Part shown: one piece after another, positions 1 to 39,100 of the stretch
Layout of the letters: every line of letters starts with the position of its first letter
How positions within the stretch are numbered: position 1 is the stretch's first letter
Assembly: GCA_007922305.1 (NCBI GenBank)
Contig: ML677334.1
Coordinates: 60,490,858 to 60,554,857, forward strand
DNA from: Dermatemys mawii
Lineage: Eukaryota; Chordata; Testudines; Dermatemydidae
Direction: 5' to 3'
DNA length: 64,000 nucleotides
Made by a program: the position numbers and the translations under genes
Notes under the pieces: model-generated
Databases searched by the model: none
What the model saw: only the letters and a program-made list of their open reading frames with translations
Told to the model about the DNA's origin: nothing

Positions 1-860
1 GACCTTGCAACATTATCTGCATTAGTGGGCTCCTTTTGTGAGTGTCGCCATGAAGGGAGACCATCTTGGATACAATTTCAGGATCAGGAATTTTGAGTTC
101 TGCTTCCATCATCTAGTGACATCCTTTCTCCATGAAATCTCCTTCCTACACCTTATCTGAAAAGGACATTACCAAATTTAAAATTATACACTGAAAATAA
201 ACAAATATCTCTACTTATGCAACTGCCACCTCCTGGGATTATTAAAAATGAATTATTTTAAACTCCAGTTTACTTGTCACTATACTCCTTGTTTATTTTT
301 TTCATTCTCTAGTTGGACAGTGAAAAGTTGCGTGCAGTTTCGTATAGTTGGTTTCAGTTTTAGGGTTGCAATGCTGGAGTTAAAATAACTGTTGGACTCT
401 AAAAAGATACAATGCAAATATTAGGCTTTATAAACCTTTCAAAAAAGTTACAAATTTAATTTGATGTCTTTTAAATGAGTGGGACAGAGACTGGGCCCTC
501 AGCTAAGCCTGAGTTCACAGCTGCCTATGTCACATTCTGCTGTGCAAAATCTAATATCTAATACAACTGGCAATTTGCCAAATCCCAGAATATGCCATTT
601 CATATACCAGGAATGCAAATAGTAAAAACGCACAGAAATAAGCAGTGAAACTATTCAACATCTCATCTGTGCTACATTCATTAGCTCTTCCTCTCAAACT
701 CTTACCTCCTTTGCACAGTTTTCAGCTCCCTTATCTCCACTCTCCTCCTGAACACTTTGAGGTGTTGAATGATGAGCTATTAATAGACTTACCTGCTTAT
801 TTCCTTGTGGGTTTTTTAGTTTGAATTAGTAGAATATGCAGTATATCAACTTAACTCTAA

Positions 861-1151
861 AGCTGTGTCAACACTCAAAAGTTGTCAACCCAGTTACGTC
901 ACTCAGGGATGTGAAAAATCCACTATCTGAATGATGTTGTTAAGCTGACCTAAACCCCGGTGTAGACAGCACTAGGTCTATGGAAAAATTCTTCTGTGGA
1001 CCGAACTACTGCCTCCCGGGGAGGTGGATTAATTACATCGATGGGAGAACCTCTTCTGTTGTTGTAGTGAGTGTCTACACTGAGGCACTAAAGCTGCACA
1101 ACTATAGCCTTGCAGCTTTGTCACTGGAGCATGTCAAGTGTAGACAAGCCC
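861..1151. mobile_element. Harbinger-like MITE, degraded
   Basis: The right end reads AGTGTAGACAAGCCC and the left end AGCTGTGTCAACACT. These are imperfect inverted repeats (10 of 15 paired), flanked by TAA at 858-860 and 1152-1154. A 3-bp TAA duplication is typical of PIF/Harbinger non-autonomous elements. No coding potential. Confidence 0.55.
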
Positions 1152-2349
1152 TAAATTAACAAAGGCCTTACCTGTACTGGAAAGTTTGTACTTGTGGAAT
1201 GATATCTATTTAAAATGTAAGAGAGAGGCATTTAAACAGTATTAAACTAATCCATTTAACTGCCTGCATGTTATGCGTTTGCACCAGTGTTTTTAGATTT
1301 ATTTTAGTTCCTTCAGTGAACATTCCCTAAAAGAGATAAGGTGAAAGTCTCATGTGTGAGAATTTCCCAAAATTTTGCCTTTAACTACATCAGAGTAGAT
1401 ACACTGATGCAAACCCCTAATATAATGATATTGCTGTGGGTTAAGTGTCGGTCTTATGTCAGTCCTGTGCATGTTCTCTGAGAGTTTGCACTGGTTCAAA
1501 AAATGCAGTATAGATAGAAATACAGTTATCAGCACTGTTACGTTCATGTAGATAGCTGTAAGCATTGATCCATATTAACCGCCTTGCAGTGCTCCAGTGT
1601 CTCCCATGCCTCTTAGTATCTGTACTCTCATATCACTAGTGTACTCACATTCACTCACAAGTTGTTCCTCCTGACCTCCACGTGCCCACAATCACTGTCA
1701 TGCTTCTGTATATGCATGCCAGATTCAGCTTTTAAGCATTATATATAGGATCATTGTGACAGTAAGTGAGGTTTGGGTCTGGGAGTGGAGAAGAAGGGCC
1801 AAGTAGAAGCATGCTCTGATAAGCTTCCTCTGATTCATCAGAATAGAATTCTGCCAGACCACAGGAGGTTTGTCAGAGGGCATATCTGCTTTGATGAATC
1901 TCAGGAGGTTCATCAGAACAAAGTTGTTCTCTTGTCCACTTTTCCACTTTTGAGGCAAGCTGGAGAGGGAAGGAGGAGGTTTATGCTCCGTCCTGCGTAG
2001 ATCCATCAGACTGAGACTTCCTACTGGTGATCTGTAGGAGGTTTGTCAGAGAAAGAAGCTGCCTCCAGAATAGAGCTGAAATTTTTCTAATAGATATTGA
2101 ACTCTAGGCCTTAGGTCTCTTGTTTTCCCCTAATAGTTAAGAGGGAGAAGAGGGAATACTAGCAGCTGAAAGTATGTCAGTAGTGGAGTTAACAGTGCTG
2201 CTCAAGAGGCAACTTTCTAGAAAAAAAAATAGGTTTGCTAACAATTCAGAAGCAATCTCAGTGAAATCTGAAATTCTGCTAAGATATTTCACATTTAAAG
2301 GGTTCCATTATGCTAAAGACAAGTCCAGGGGCTCATCGTTATCCTTACT

Positions 2350-2440
2350 TACTGACAAAGAGTCTTGTAGCACCTTAGAGACTAACAGATCTTAAGGATC
2401 ATGAGCTTTCGTGGGCAAACACCCACTTGTCAGATGAATG
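2350..2440 (-). mobile_element. Penelope-like element 3'-end fragment
   Basis: On the - strand this carries the same terminal segment as the larger PLE copies at 36 kb and 53 kb: the CTGAC...GTGGG-loop-CCCACGAAAGC block, then GTTAGTCTCTAAGGTGC and the ACTCTTTGTCA end. It is about 90 bp and more diverged than the others. Confidence 0.7.
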
Positions 2441-2560
2441 TTGTGGAAATCTCGCGAGGAGGTATAAATATGTAGGCAAGAGTCAGATGAGAGATAAGAT
2501 AATTCAATTAGGGAGGATGAGGCCCACTCCCAGCAGCTGATCTGGAGTTGTGAACACTAA

Positions 2561-2820
2561 GGGTAGGTCTTCACTACCCGCTGGATCGGTGGGTAGCGAT
2601 CGATTTCTTGCGTCTTGTTAAGACGCGAGAAATCGATTGCTAGTGGCGCCCCCATCGACTCCGTAACTCCAGCTCACTGCGAGGCGCAAGCTGGAGTCGA
2701 CGGGGGAGCGTGCCACCGCCCACCACTGTCATGAGGATGGCAGGTAAGTCGGCTGAAGGTACGCCAACTTCAGCTATGTGATCTTCAGTCGATCCCCCAA
2801 CCCCGAGTGAAGACCAGCCC
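2561..2820. mobile_element. Harbinger-like MITE with TAA target duplication
   Basis: The ends GGGTAGGTCTTCACT and AGTGAAGACCAGCCC are inverted repeats with two mismatches, flanked by TAA at 2558-2560 and 2821-2823. The 260-bp GC-rich interior contains further inverted stretches (TCGATTTCTTGCGTCTT against AAGACGCGAGAAATCGAT). These features are diagnostic of a PIF/Harbinger-type foldback MITE. Confidence 0.85.
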
Positions 2821-3366
2821 TAAGAGAGGAGAAACTGCTTTTGTAGTTGATGAGTCATTCACAGTCTTTGTTTAATCCTGAGCTGATTGTGTCAATTTGC
2901 AAATGAACTGTATCTCAGCAGTTTCTCTTTGAAGTCTGATCTTCAAGTATTTTTGCTGCAGGATGGCTACTTTTAAATCTGCTATTGTGTGTCCAGGGAT
3001 AATTACTGATAAACTCAAACATGAAATTGATAAGCAATAGCTCATGCTTTGTTTGCCACCAACACCATCTTCTAATATATTGAACTTTCACAAGTCAAGA
3101 AAGCAAAAATGCTTCAGCTAAGTTATATTCCCTCATCAAGGTTTGTAGTTCATGTTAGTGTATGCTTTTGAACATTCTATCCAGAAATGCCCAAATGTGT
3201 TTGAAAAATTTGGCCTGTTTTATATTTTAAAATAAAATAATCACTACATTGGTTATATATTGAACATCTAAATAACTTTTTATTGTTACCACTGAAAGCA
3301 ATTTTGTTTTGAAGTGATAAATATTTTATGTCCCAAAGAGAAGCTTTGTATTATTATTAAATGTTA

Positions 3367-3500
3367 ATGTCTGATGCTGCAAACACTTGTGTACATGCTT
3401 AATATAAAGCAGATGAGCAATCCTATTGAAGTCAGTTGGCTGTATTCCTATGAGTAAAGTTAGTACCTGCTTAAATGTTTGTAGGATCAGGTCTCTGTTT
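3367..3500. repeat. foldback repeat of the 'GATCCTGCAAACACTT' family, copy 1
   Basis: CTGCAAACACTTGTGTACAT on the left pairs with a right arm GCTTAAATGTTTGTAGGATC. A central ATTGAAGTCAGTTGG segment matches the ACTGAAGTCAATGGGA core seen in copies near 5450 and 59450. It is a dispersed palindromic non-coding repeat; I do not know its formal class. Confidence 0.5.
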
Positions 3501-5384
3501 GCAATATTCTGGTTTTTGCCTGTAGAAATTCTGTAAAAATCCATTAAGATACTTACCAACAGTGACACACAAAAATAGCATATGAAATTTAGTTTATTAA
3601 TAATGTTAATAAAATTTACAATAGTATAAAATTTCAAATCAGTTTTACAAAGCTTCAACTTGATTTAAGTCAATGATTATTTAAATTGCTTAATTTAAAA
3701 AAACAATAGCCATGTAAATCATATTGGGTGTTGCCTCTGTACATTTTATGTTTGCAAGCATTTTCCCCCTCTCTGTTCCTAACACTACACTAACCCTATA
3801 TCTAATAAACATTTTTTTAAAATTTCCCCATTTATTTTCCCCTTTTTTCCCTTTTATTTTTATGATTATTTAGACGCACAAAAACAAATTATTATTGAAA
3901 CGATATAACTTTTCTGTTAATGATGGAATTTAGGGGAGTAAAAGATGGGGTGGAGAGGGGTGTGAAATTAGGTCTGCTCTGTGCTTAAAAATTGGATTGA
4001 CCTAGCTATGTCACTGAGGTCTCTGAAAAATTTTGCACCCTGAACACTCTAGTAAGCCACCCTAACCCCCAGTGGCTTGGAAGTAAGAGCTCTGCTAGCC
4101 ATTGGCTCTGCTCCTAACCCTGCCTGTTTCCAGCCTCTCTTTCCAATTGTTGATGTTCTGACCTGTAGCTGAAATGCTATAAGAATGTATTTGGAGTTTA
4201 TAGCAACTGATTGTTTATCTAAAAGAACCCCATTTGCTCCCCGCTCCCTCAAAAAATGTGTTAAGACAAGAAAAAATGGAGTGCTTGAAAAAAAGATTCT
4301 ACAAAAATTATTCATTTTTTAAAAAATTATGTAGCTTATTTCTCCTCTGGAGAATTATTGCATGAAATATGGAAACTAAATTAAATCAAGTGTAAAAGAG
4401 GAATTTGTAGTGTAGTGTAAAATTGTAAATGCAGGTTTACCTTTGCAGTGTGTGTATGTGGGCCCATGTTCTGTTGGAATTTACCATTTTTCATTTTTGA
4501 GTGTTACTATAAACATTGAATAATCATGATCTAGATAATATTGATCATTTAGAAATCTGCTTATATGCATTTTAATTCTTTTTTTAGTACAGTCACTTTC
4601 TTAGGTAGTATGTGGTATAGATGCTTAACAAATCTTTTTCTCTCCCTACCCCCTCAAGAGATATTGTATAAATCAATAAAAGATTGAGTCTTCAGCTGCA
4701 TGAACATTAAAAAAAATGTATATTTATGGTTCCTAAATATTAATGAAATATTCTTCTTTTCATTATTATCCTAAGATAATTTTATCCTGAGATAAATAGA
4801 TGGGAGAGATTGCCCAGGAGTATAGAACACTAATCTTGGAACACTTAGATTGGTAGCAGTGGTTAGATGAAACATATCAGAGCTAATTGTTGTTGTTGTG
4901 TAAATTTCCGCACAAACCTTTGCATCATGTCTCTAAACTTCTCTGACTTCTCATTCTGGTAATAGGCTTCTATATTCTAAATTTGTAACATTTGTGATTG
5001 CTTTCTGATATTGATAATGACTGTTTCACTTTAGGTAATTGTGACCTAAAACTTGATTTTGAATGCTGCTTTTAAGAAGTGAATAGTTTTTTTGGATTAA
5101 CACATTGTTATATAACCTGTTTACTGTAAATTAGGGCTCAAAAATCTACTCACTGTTGGTAACTTAAGCATTTCCTAGCAAGTGAAGGGGCCTAAGTTAC
5201 CATTTTTTGAAATTATTCAGTTTTTAAAAAATGAATCAAATTCTGCAATGTAGTTTCACGAATTGCACCTGCCCCAGAAATATCTGCCACTTTTTGGTTT
5301 TAAAATAACTTAAAAAAATGTTTTAAAATGTGTTTTTCCTTTCTGTTACAATGTAAAAGACTAAAACTGGAAGCTCTAAATTAC

Positions 5385-5515
5385 ACACACGCTTAAGTGT
5401 TTGCAGGGTCATAGAGTAAATTAATCACATGAGATTAGTTCCACTGAAGTCAATGGGATTTCTTAAATGAGTAAACTTAACATGTGCAATTAAGTGTTTG
5501 TAGGTTTGGAGCTTT
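5385..5515. repeat. foldback repeat of the 'GATCCTGCAAACACTT' family, copy 2
   Basis: The left arm ACGCTTAAGTGTTTGCAGGG pairs with the right arm AATTAAGTGTTTGTAGGT in inverted context around CACTGAAGTCAATGGGATT. It shares its core with the copies near 3430 and 59450. Confidence 0.5.
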
Positions 5516-7464
5516 ACTGGCTATACAGGAGAACAGTGAAGCTGATTTGGAGATAATGGTGGGTAATCAGCAGAACATGAGCTCCCAGTGGCTGTGTCCA
5601 GAAGAGCTAGTGCAATCCTTGGATGCATAAACAAAGGAGTATTGAGTAGGAATAGAGAGGTTATTTTACCTGTGTATTTTGCATTGGTGTAACGGCTGCT
5701 GAAATAATATGTCCAGCACTGATGCCCATAATTCGAGGATGTTGAAAAATTGGAGAGGGTTCAGAGAAGAGCCATGACTGAAGGATTAGAAAACCTGCTC
5801 TACAGTGACAGACTCAAGGCTTAATCTGTGTAGTTTAACAAAGAGATAGTTGAGGGGTGACGTGATTCCAGTCTACAAATACTTACATAGGGAATAAATA
5901 TTTAATAATGAGCTCTTCAGTCTAGCAGAGAAAGATATAACATGATTAATGGCTAGAAATGAAAGCTAGACAAATCCAGATTGGAAAGAAGACTTAAATT
6001 TTTTAACATTGAGAGTGATTAATCATTAGAACAATTTACCAAGTGTCATGGTGGATTCTCCATCACTAGCAATTTAAAAATCTATATTGGATGTTTTTTC
6101 TAAAAGATATGCTCTAGGAATTATTTTGGGGAAATTCTGTTATGCAGGTAGGGGTCAGACTTCACTAGATAATCACAATGGTCCCTTCTGGCCTTGGAAT
6201 CTACTTCGACCTTTTGACAAGGTGTTGTCAAAAGCATAAAATAAGCAAACTGAAAAGAGAGAGCACCAGGTATATCTGTAAGTCCGTTGACTTCAGTGGA
6301 GCTATGCAAACTTCTACCAACTGATAATTTAGCCCAGAGAATTTTGTTTCCTCTAATTCCTTTCACTTACATTTTAAGTGTTACTGTTTTTGTGAAGAAA
6401 AGTGAGCTTTTTTTAATGATGTCCCAGTTAGCTCTTTAATATATTAAAAGTTTATAGCCCACATGGTTCTGAAAACTTAGCAAATTTAAACTGATGTAAT
6501 TTTGTCTGCGTGAGTGTGCAAAGATAGCATTCATGCTTTTCTTGCTGCTGATAGCTTGGCCAATGACAGGATGCTGATCAGCTTTACTGAAACAGTCAGG
6601 AATCCTCTGAGCAGTAGTGAAACTGACAAGGATCATGTCAGGTTCGTTCTGATTTTTAGGATACCAATGAGCAAGAACAGACAGACTGAAGTTGTGACCT
6701 CTGGTCGTCACTTGTGGCCGACTTTTGTCTTTTATCTCAGATCTCTCGTACAATTTTTCAAGCCCTTTTTGTAATCAAAATGCCAGTGATGGGAGTGTGC
6801 ACATTTGGTTACATATAATTAGATCGCTTTGATTTGGAACGTTGTTACAGAAAATAAATATATATGTATTATAATGGTACTGTAATGGCAATCTGTGAGG
6901 TAAATGGAATGCTAGGTGATTCCAGCACCATACTGTCCAATATGTGCGGTCACAACAGTTACAGCATAACTTCTCTATTTCACCAGTTCAGAACAATGGG
7001 ACTTGGTATACTCCAAATTTCAGTACAAAACTATTGCTGGCAGAGCAGAAAATTCTATAATCTGAATTTCATTGTCTTTGTGTCACAGTAGCTGAAAGCA
7101 ATAGGGAGAAATATATTGGCATATGGTTATTTAGACTCAAGAATGTATCTGTGGTACACTTAGACCCAAAGTTACTGGTTTTTTTAAACACATTTACCAT
7201 GACATTTAAGACAGCATGTTACTTTGACATATTGCTATATGTAATACTTCATTATTTGAACACACTAGGATTTGCAACATAATTACTTAATCTCAAATTG
7301 GGTGCCTAAAAATATTAAGATACTCAAAATATGCTTGTTGAGGATTTTTATGACTGAAATGATACTAAATTGTGATGTTTAAGATATTCAGATTATAAAT
7401 TTAATAATCACTGACTTACGTTTTCTCATGAACATTGCTATTTACATTACTTCACTTTATTTAA

Positions 7465-33941
<26,477 letters not shown>

Positions 33942-34574
33942 TTGTAGCTGATTCTCAAACTTCTGTCTTAAAACAACAATCTTCTACTCATATTAATGTC
34001 TTGATTAAATCTCACAATGCAAACCACCCACACATTAAAAGAATTTCAGCTGGTATACATGACCTGGACATTTGTAAGAACATATATATATATAATATAT
34101 GTACGCCCAGTATGTTTTTAGGCACTATGAGAGGAAAAAAAGGCAGCACAATTTTATTTTTTTCTCTTATCAAGACACTGTTATTTAAGCATAAGCCTGA
34201 AGTAGTTTAAAATTGAAATTCAGGTTTTACAAGATGAAAGCATGACAGAAAGTGTCAGATTGCTGTGGATTAATGTATGTTTCAGAAAATTAATCTCTCA
34301 AGAAGAAAAATTATAAATGGCATGCTTTATCCATCTGGCTTAGTAAAAGAGCTGCAGTTAAAATTGTTTTAAAGTAGCAGGTACAGTGAATACTGTTGCT
34401 CATCTTGTTTAATTTTTGCTAAGGTGTGGGTGCCGACTACTGTTAGTGTCACAAAGTATGTTCAGGATTGTTTTGATACCTGTATTTATAAAAGGGGGGA
34501 ATGGATTCTGTTAAGCGGCTCCTGTGTGTTAAATGTAATGGACATGGCAAATATTTGTTTACAGTCTTTGTTCT

Positions 34575-34580
34575 AATAAA
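34575..34580 (+). promoter_or_regulatory. candidate polyadenylation signal AATAAA of UBE2V2 (proximal)
   Basis: A canonical AATAAA lies 634 bp past the stop codon. The region downstream is AT-rich without a strong GU-rich element, so use is unproven. Confidence 0.45.
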
Positions 34581-34664
34581 CAATGCATTTAAGTTTTAGT
34601 GAAACAAACAAAGGAAATAGGTGTATGGATATGTGACTGAGATTAAAGTTAGTCTTAAAATGTA

Positions 34665-34670
34665 AATAAA
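34665..34670 (+). promoter_or_regulatory. candidate polyadenylation signal AATAAA of UBE2V2 (second)
   Basis: A canonical AATAAA, followed after about 20-30 bases by TG-rich sequence (CTGAGGCTGTGCC). This makes it a plausible main poly(A) site. Confidence 0.5.
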
Positions 34671-35917
34671 ATATGGAAAGTATCCTCTGAGGCTGTGCCA
34701 TTTCTATAATAATGTAATATATGTCTAGTACCTCGCAGAGGTAGCAAAAAGTTTGAACACAATGTAGCGTGGTCTACATGCATCTTTTATTCTTACCACT
34801 ATTTCTATACGCTTAATTTATTTGAAAACTGAGGGTATTGGGATTATTGCAGACGAACAGATTCCATAACCTGCAGTTCAAAACACTTTAAAAAAATATT
34901 GTAAGTGTTCATTCTAGAAATGATATTAACTAGGCCACTTGGCCTAAGCAACTCCAGAGCAGTTTCTCGACTGTTGAATTCTGTCCTGATTCTGTCCTTT
35001 CATCCTTGGAATAATCTTCTGCACCTGTTACTTTGTTTTTCCATGTCACCTTTTCCCCGCTGCACTTTAACCATTTTTTTTTTTTTTAAATCTTCAAACT
35101 AGTTTCCTTTTTGCTCTGTCTCACTTTCTGCTTATCCCAAGTAAACAGAAGTGAGAGACTTCAGGCCTTATCTTTTTTTATTACAACATCTTATATTACT
35201 CTTAAGAACTGTGTGGACATGCTATATTTATCCATCTGCGTTCCATTCTTAAAGTGTCAATGGCGCAGTCTCATTGTTGAAGGGGCAGAATTCATTCTAA
35301 CCAATCAGTCTAATTTTACTTATTCCTTTCTCACTTTAGTTGTAGTTGGTGACATCCATGGGTTAGTTCTGCAATAGGTTTCTCAGTATTGTTCATTACC
35401 TTACTGGAAATGAGGCACTCTGATCTCTTATGTGGAAAATGCAAAGATTTGTCCAGTTTACTAAAAAAAAAAATTGTAACTTTTGGAATAGGCTAGTGAC
35501 TTGTCATTCAAAACTTCATCTGTAATTCTCTTGAAAAAGTGAATTTAATCAAAAGCCGTCAACAGCCAGGGAACTTTCAACTTTTTGGTATCCTTATTGC
35601 CTATCCCTAATATGAAGAAAGAATTGTAAGAAAAGCAATAAACTAAGCTTTATTTTTTTTAGTAGGAAGTTTTAGGTGGTGGTTGTCAGCATAGGAGTGC
35701 TGTATATGAGACTCCTTAAACACAAACATGTCTAACACATTTCAGGAGTTCACTCAGTGAAATTATAGCTGTCAGCTACCTTATGTCCATATTGTATAAC
35801 ACATCACAGTATATGATGGAAAATTTGACTAAAGTGATTTACCACTATGTATTCCTATTCCCTAATTTTAAATTAATTTAGATGTTTTGGATTCCGCTAA
35901 ATAAACTTTCATTATGC

Positions 35918-35991
35918 TGTCAAGAATCAGAGGGGTAGCCATATTAGTCTGGAATTGCAGACTAACACGGCTACCCCTCTGATTCTTGACA
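35918..35991. repeat. inverted repeat at the PLE left end
   Basis: Arms begin TGTCAAGAATCAGAGGGGTA and end with its complement TACCCCTCTGATTCTTGACA. Each is 32 bp with two mismatches, and the loop is 10 bp (TGGAATTGCA). The left arm also begins the copy at 51231. Confidence 0.9.
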
Positions 35992-36174
35992 ACATGCAAG
36001 GCACTGCATTTAGCCGTATGGAGTGAAAATCCATCAACCTCATGAAGACCTATTTATACCTGCCCCGGGATACTTCCACTGCATGCATCCGACGAAGTGG
36101 GTATTAGCCCACGAAAGCTTATGCTCTAATACTTTAGTTAGTCTTTAAGGTGCCACAGGACTCTCTTGTCACTT
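35919..36174 (+). mobile_element. short Penelope-like element with 13-bp target duplication
   Basis: CTTTCATTATGCT is present on both sides (35906-35918 and 36175-36187) without mismatch. The left end is a 32-bp hairpin (arms 35918-35949 and 35960-35991, two mismatches). Then comes a segment with TATTTATACCTGCC, the CCGACGA...CCCACGAAAGC block and the GTTAGTCTTTAAGGTGCCAC terminus. The same ends bound the larger element at 51222-53562. It lacks coding sequence, so it is a terminal-repeat-only copy. Confidence 0.85.
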
Positions 36175-36187
36175 CTTTCATTATGCT

Positions 36188-39100
36188 AGCGCTGCTATCT
36201 TTATGGAATCTGTTAAAAGAGAAATGGAACTATTCAGCTCTGTTTGAGGAAAGAAATGTTAACTTTCAGGATTCTTTCTTTAGATTAAACAACTGGAAGA
36301 GATTGAGATACATTGCCAGACTGCCATATGGTTGGTGACAGACTTGACAGACAACTAGTGTGTGTGTGGAGCCATTGAGAAACTATCTTACTGTGCAATG
36401 TCTATTTCTCCTCATCTATTCTTTGATTATAGATCTCTGTGGAAATCTGCATGCTAGTTACAGTTTTTGAGAGCAAGATCCATTTTGCATGTTGCAAACA
36501 AGCTGCACTTGATTTTCACACAGTCACACTGGTTGTACAAAGGAGTAGCTATAAAACCCCTCATAATAATGTAATCTAAGCAAGGCAATTTTGAAGCAAT
36601 ATCCTCTTTTGTCCTATTGAAAAAAGGCTAGACTTTTAGGAATGTATAGTTTATCATTAAATAAACTCTTAAAATGGTCATAGATTATTGTACATACCTC
36701 AATAGGTGAGAGCCTTAAGGATGATTTCCTGCTATCAAAGGATTCAAAACATAACTGCTTGTCCTTCAGTTAGGTCACATTATGGTTTGAGAAGTGTCCA
36801 GTTTTCTGTCTGGTAATTTATTTTCTGTGCTTTTTTGGGGGGGTAACTCTTTCTTTTTAAACCAAGTTTTAAAAAATATATTACTAGTTAGGATTTTTAA
36901 CCATGGGTTTCCAATGATTAGTGATTTGTAATTTACAAAAAAATTCTTTGGAATTAACTGTATTTGTGCTTTTGTGTAAGTACAATACTAGGGTAAATAG
37001 AGTACCAATTTAAATTAAACCACATGGGGCAGAAAATTCAGAAGCTCCACATGTAGCATATTTTCAAATTATGTTGGAGAGTTGGTATAATAAAAGTGAT
37101 CTTTAACTGGAATTTAAACTTGTGCTGTACTCCGATACCTACCAAATGTGCTTAATTAAATTCTGCTGGGTAAATGTATAACAGGATAAAAATGTACATA
37201 TGTTGTATTAATTTAATGTATTGTAGTAAGTTACTGTTTAAAATGTAATGAGCTGCCCTTTATTTCCACTATCTGTGCTATTTCTAATATTTGTGTATTC
37301 TTTTACATTTTGCAAGAAAGTGCAAAGTATTGATATAAGGCCTGATCCTGGAACATGCCTGGCGCACTCAAATCCCCTTAAAGTCAATGTTATTTGAGGA
37401 TGTCTTAGCACCTTCTAGGGTTGGGCCAAGAATGAAGGTCCTTAAACCATTGTAAAATATGGATTCCCAGCCAGTGTTAAATGTTCACTGTTACTGTGAA
37501 TACGTGTAAAAATGTTGATTAATGGCAGTTAACTTGTGTGATTAACTCAAAAAAATTAATTGCGGTTTTTTTTAAAAAAATCACAATTAATTGCAGGTTT
37601 AATCTCACTGTGAAGCAATAGAATACCAACTGAAATTTATTAAATATTTGTGGATGCTTTTCTACATTTTCAAATACATTCTGCGTTGTAATTGAAATCA
37701 ATGTATTTGAAAATGTAGAAAACATCCAAAATATTTAAATGGTATTCTCTTATTGTTTAACCGTGCTATTAATTGCTTGGCTGCCCTAATTATGATTAAT
37801 GGCGTATGTGGGTGACGTGTGGCCAACTGTTAAAATGCAAATAATATATTTTGCCCTAAACCCAAATGGTAATCTACAATAAGATAAATATTTGGATTAT
37901 TAATTGCATACTTTTAAATGTGTGGGGATTTGATTTAATTAGGTGGAAATATATTTTCCCTGCTGCAACAGCCTCTGGGAGCATTTAAATAATCAGAACA
38001 ATAAAATAAATATGTGGGACCTGATTCTTTGCTTAAGCACTGATGCAATGGGACTGTAAAATTGACCATCTGAGAATTCTACTAGTATAGAGGCAGTTTA
38101 GAAGCTGTACACTAGCCCCTTGCAGCTCCTGATGGAGGCAGTATGGCCAAAGTGTGTCTACATTCTGGCTAATCTCAGCTGCAAAGGTTGCTTAAAGCTA
38201 GCTTTGGCCTATCTCTGCTCCATTTGTTAAGGTCCCATGCAAAGTGCATTCTAGCCAGACCCGTGAAGGGCCATAAAATTTTTATAAAGTAGTTATACGC
38301 TCTAAAAAATCTGTTTTCAAAATATTCTAGGAATTTAGGAATTGCCATATCAGAAGGGGGCAATGGTCCATTTTAGTCCTCTCCAATAGTAACAGATTCT
38401 TTTCAAGCCCCTGAAAAGTACCTCAATAGCCTGAGACAGGCATACATGCTTTTTTCTGAACTGCTTTGGTGATCACTTTATTCTCTAAAACAGGATTCTT
38501 GATAACGTGTGGTTTTTTTTGTATCACAAGATGCTCCTTTGCATGCCTACTGAACAATTTTTTGTACATTTCAGACTTTCCTTTTCTGTCGCAGACCTGA
38601 TTGCCTTGAGTCATTTCAGCCCCAAACCAATGTCCAAATGTTGAAAACATAAAAGTAACTTATGTTTCCAAGCTGGGAGAAAATACAGAAAAGGATCACA
38701 TATGGCAAAGGAAAGAATACACATTTTATTAGTTAAGATTCAATCATACCTGCTAAAAGTGTTTTGCATTTCTATTTTTATCTTTTTTTGATACAATATT
38801 ACTCTTTCTATAAGAATAAATGTGATGGGTTCAGTGGTTAAAATCAGCAGCTTTTTTTATTTTGGTGATTATACCATTTTTATTTTAAAAAATGCAGTGT
38901 ACTTAACATGTCTGTACACTTCTACAGTATAATGCTAAACTGTTACAATTGAATATACAGTTAATTCCATTTAATGGATTAATAGGTATGTCATACCTAC
39001 TCTAAGTAGCATCCTCCTGTTTAAGTAGTTGCATTGATAATTTAATTTCATTAGCAATTTAAAAAATGATGAAACATAAAGCAAGATAATTATTTATGCT

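Larger units (their letters stand above)
33942..34690 (+). other. UBE2V2: UBE2V2 3' untranslated region (minimum extent)
   Basis: AT-rich sequence directly follows the stop codon. Two AATAAA signals lie at 34575-34580 and 34665-34670, so transcripts probably end near 34600 or 34690. A third AATAAA at 35636-35641 could serve a longer form. No repeat family is recognised inside 33942-34690, which fits a conserved 3' UTR. The exact end is inferred. Confidence 0.6.

Noticed and set aside
3326..3658. 110-codon open frame on the - strand
   Set aside because: Runs through the foldback repeat and AT-rich intron; nothing supports coding.
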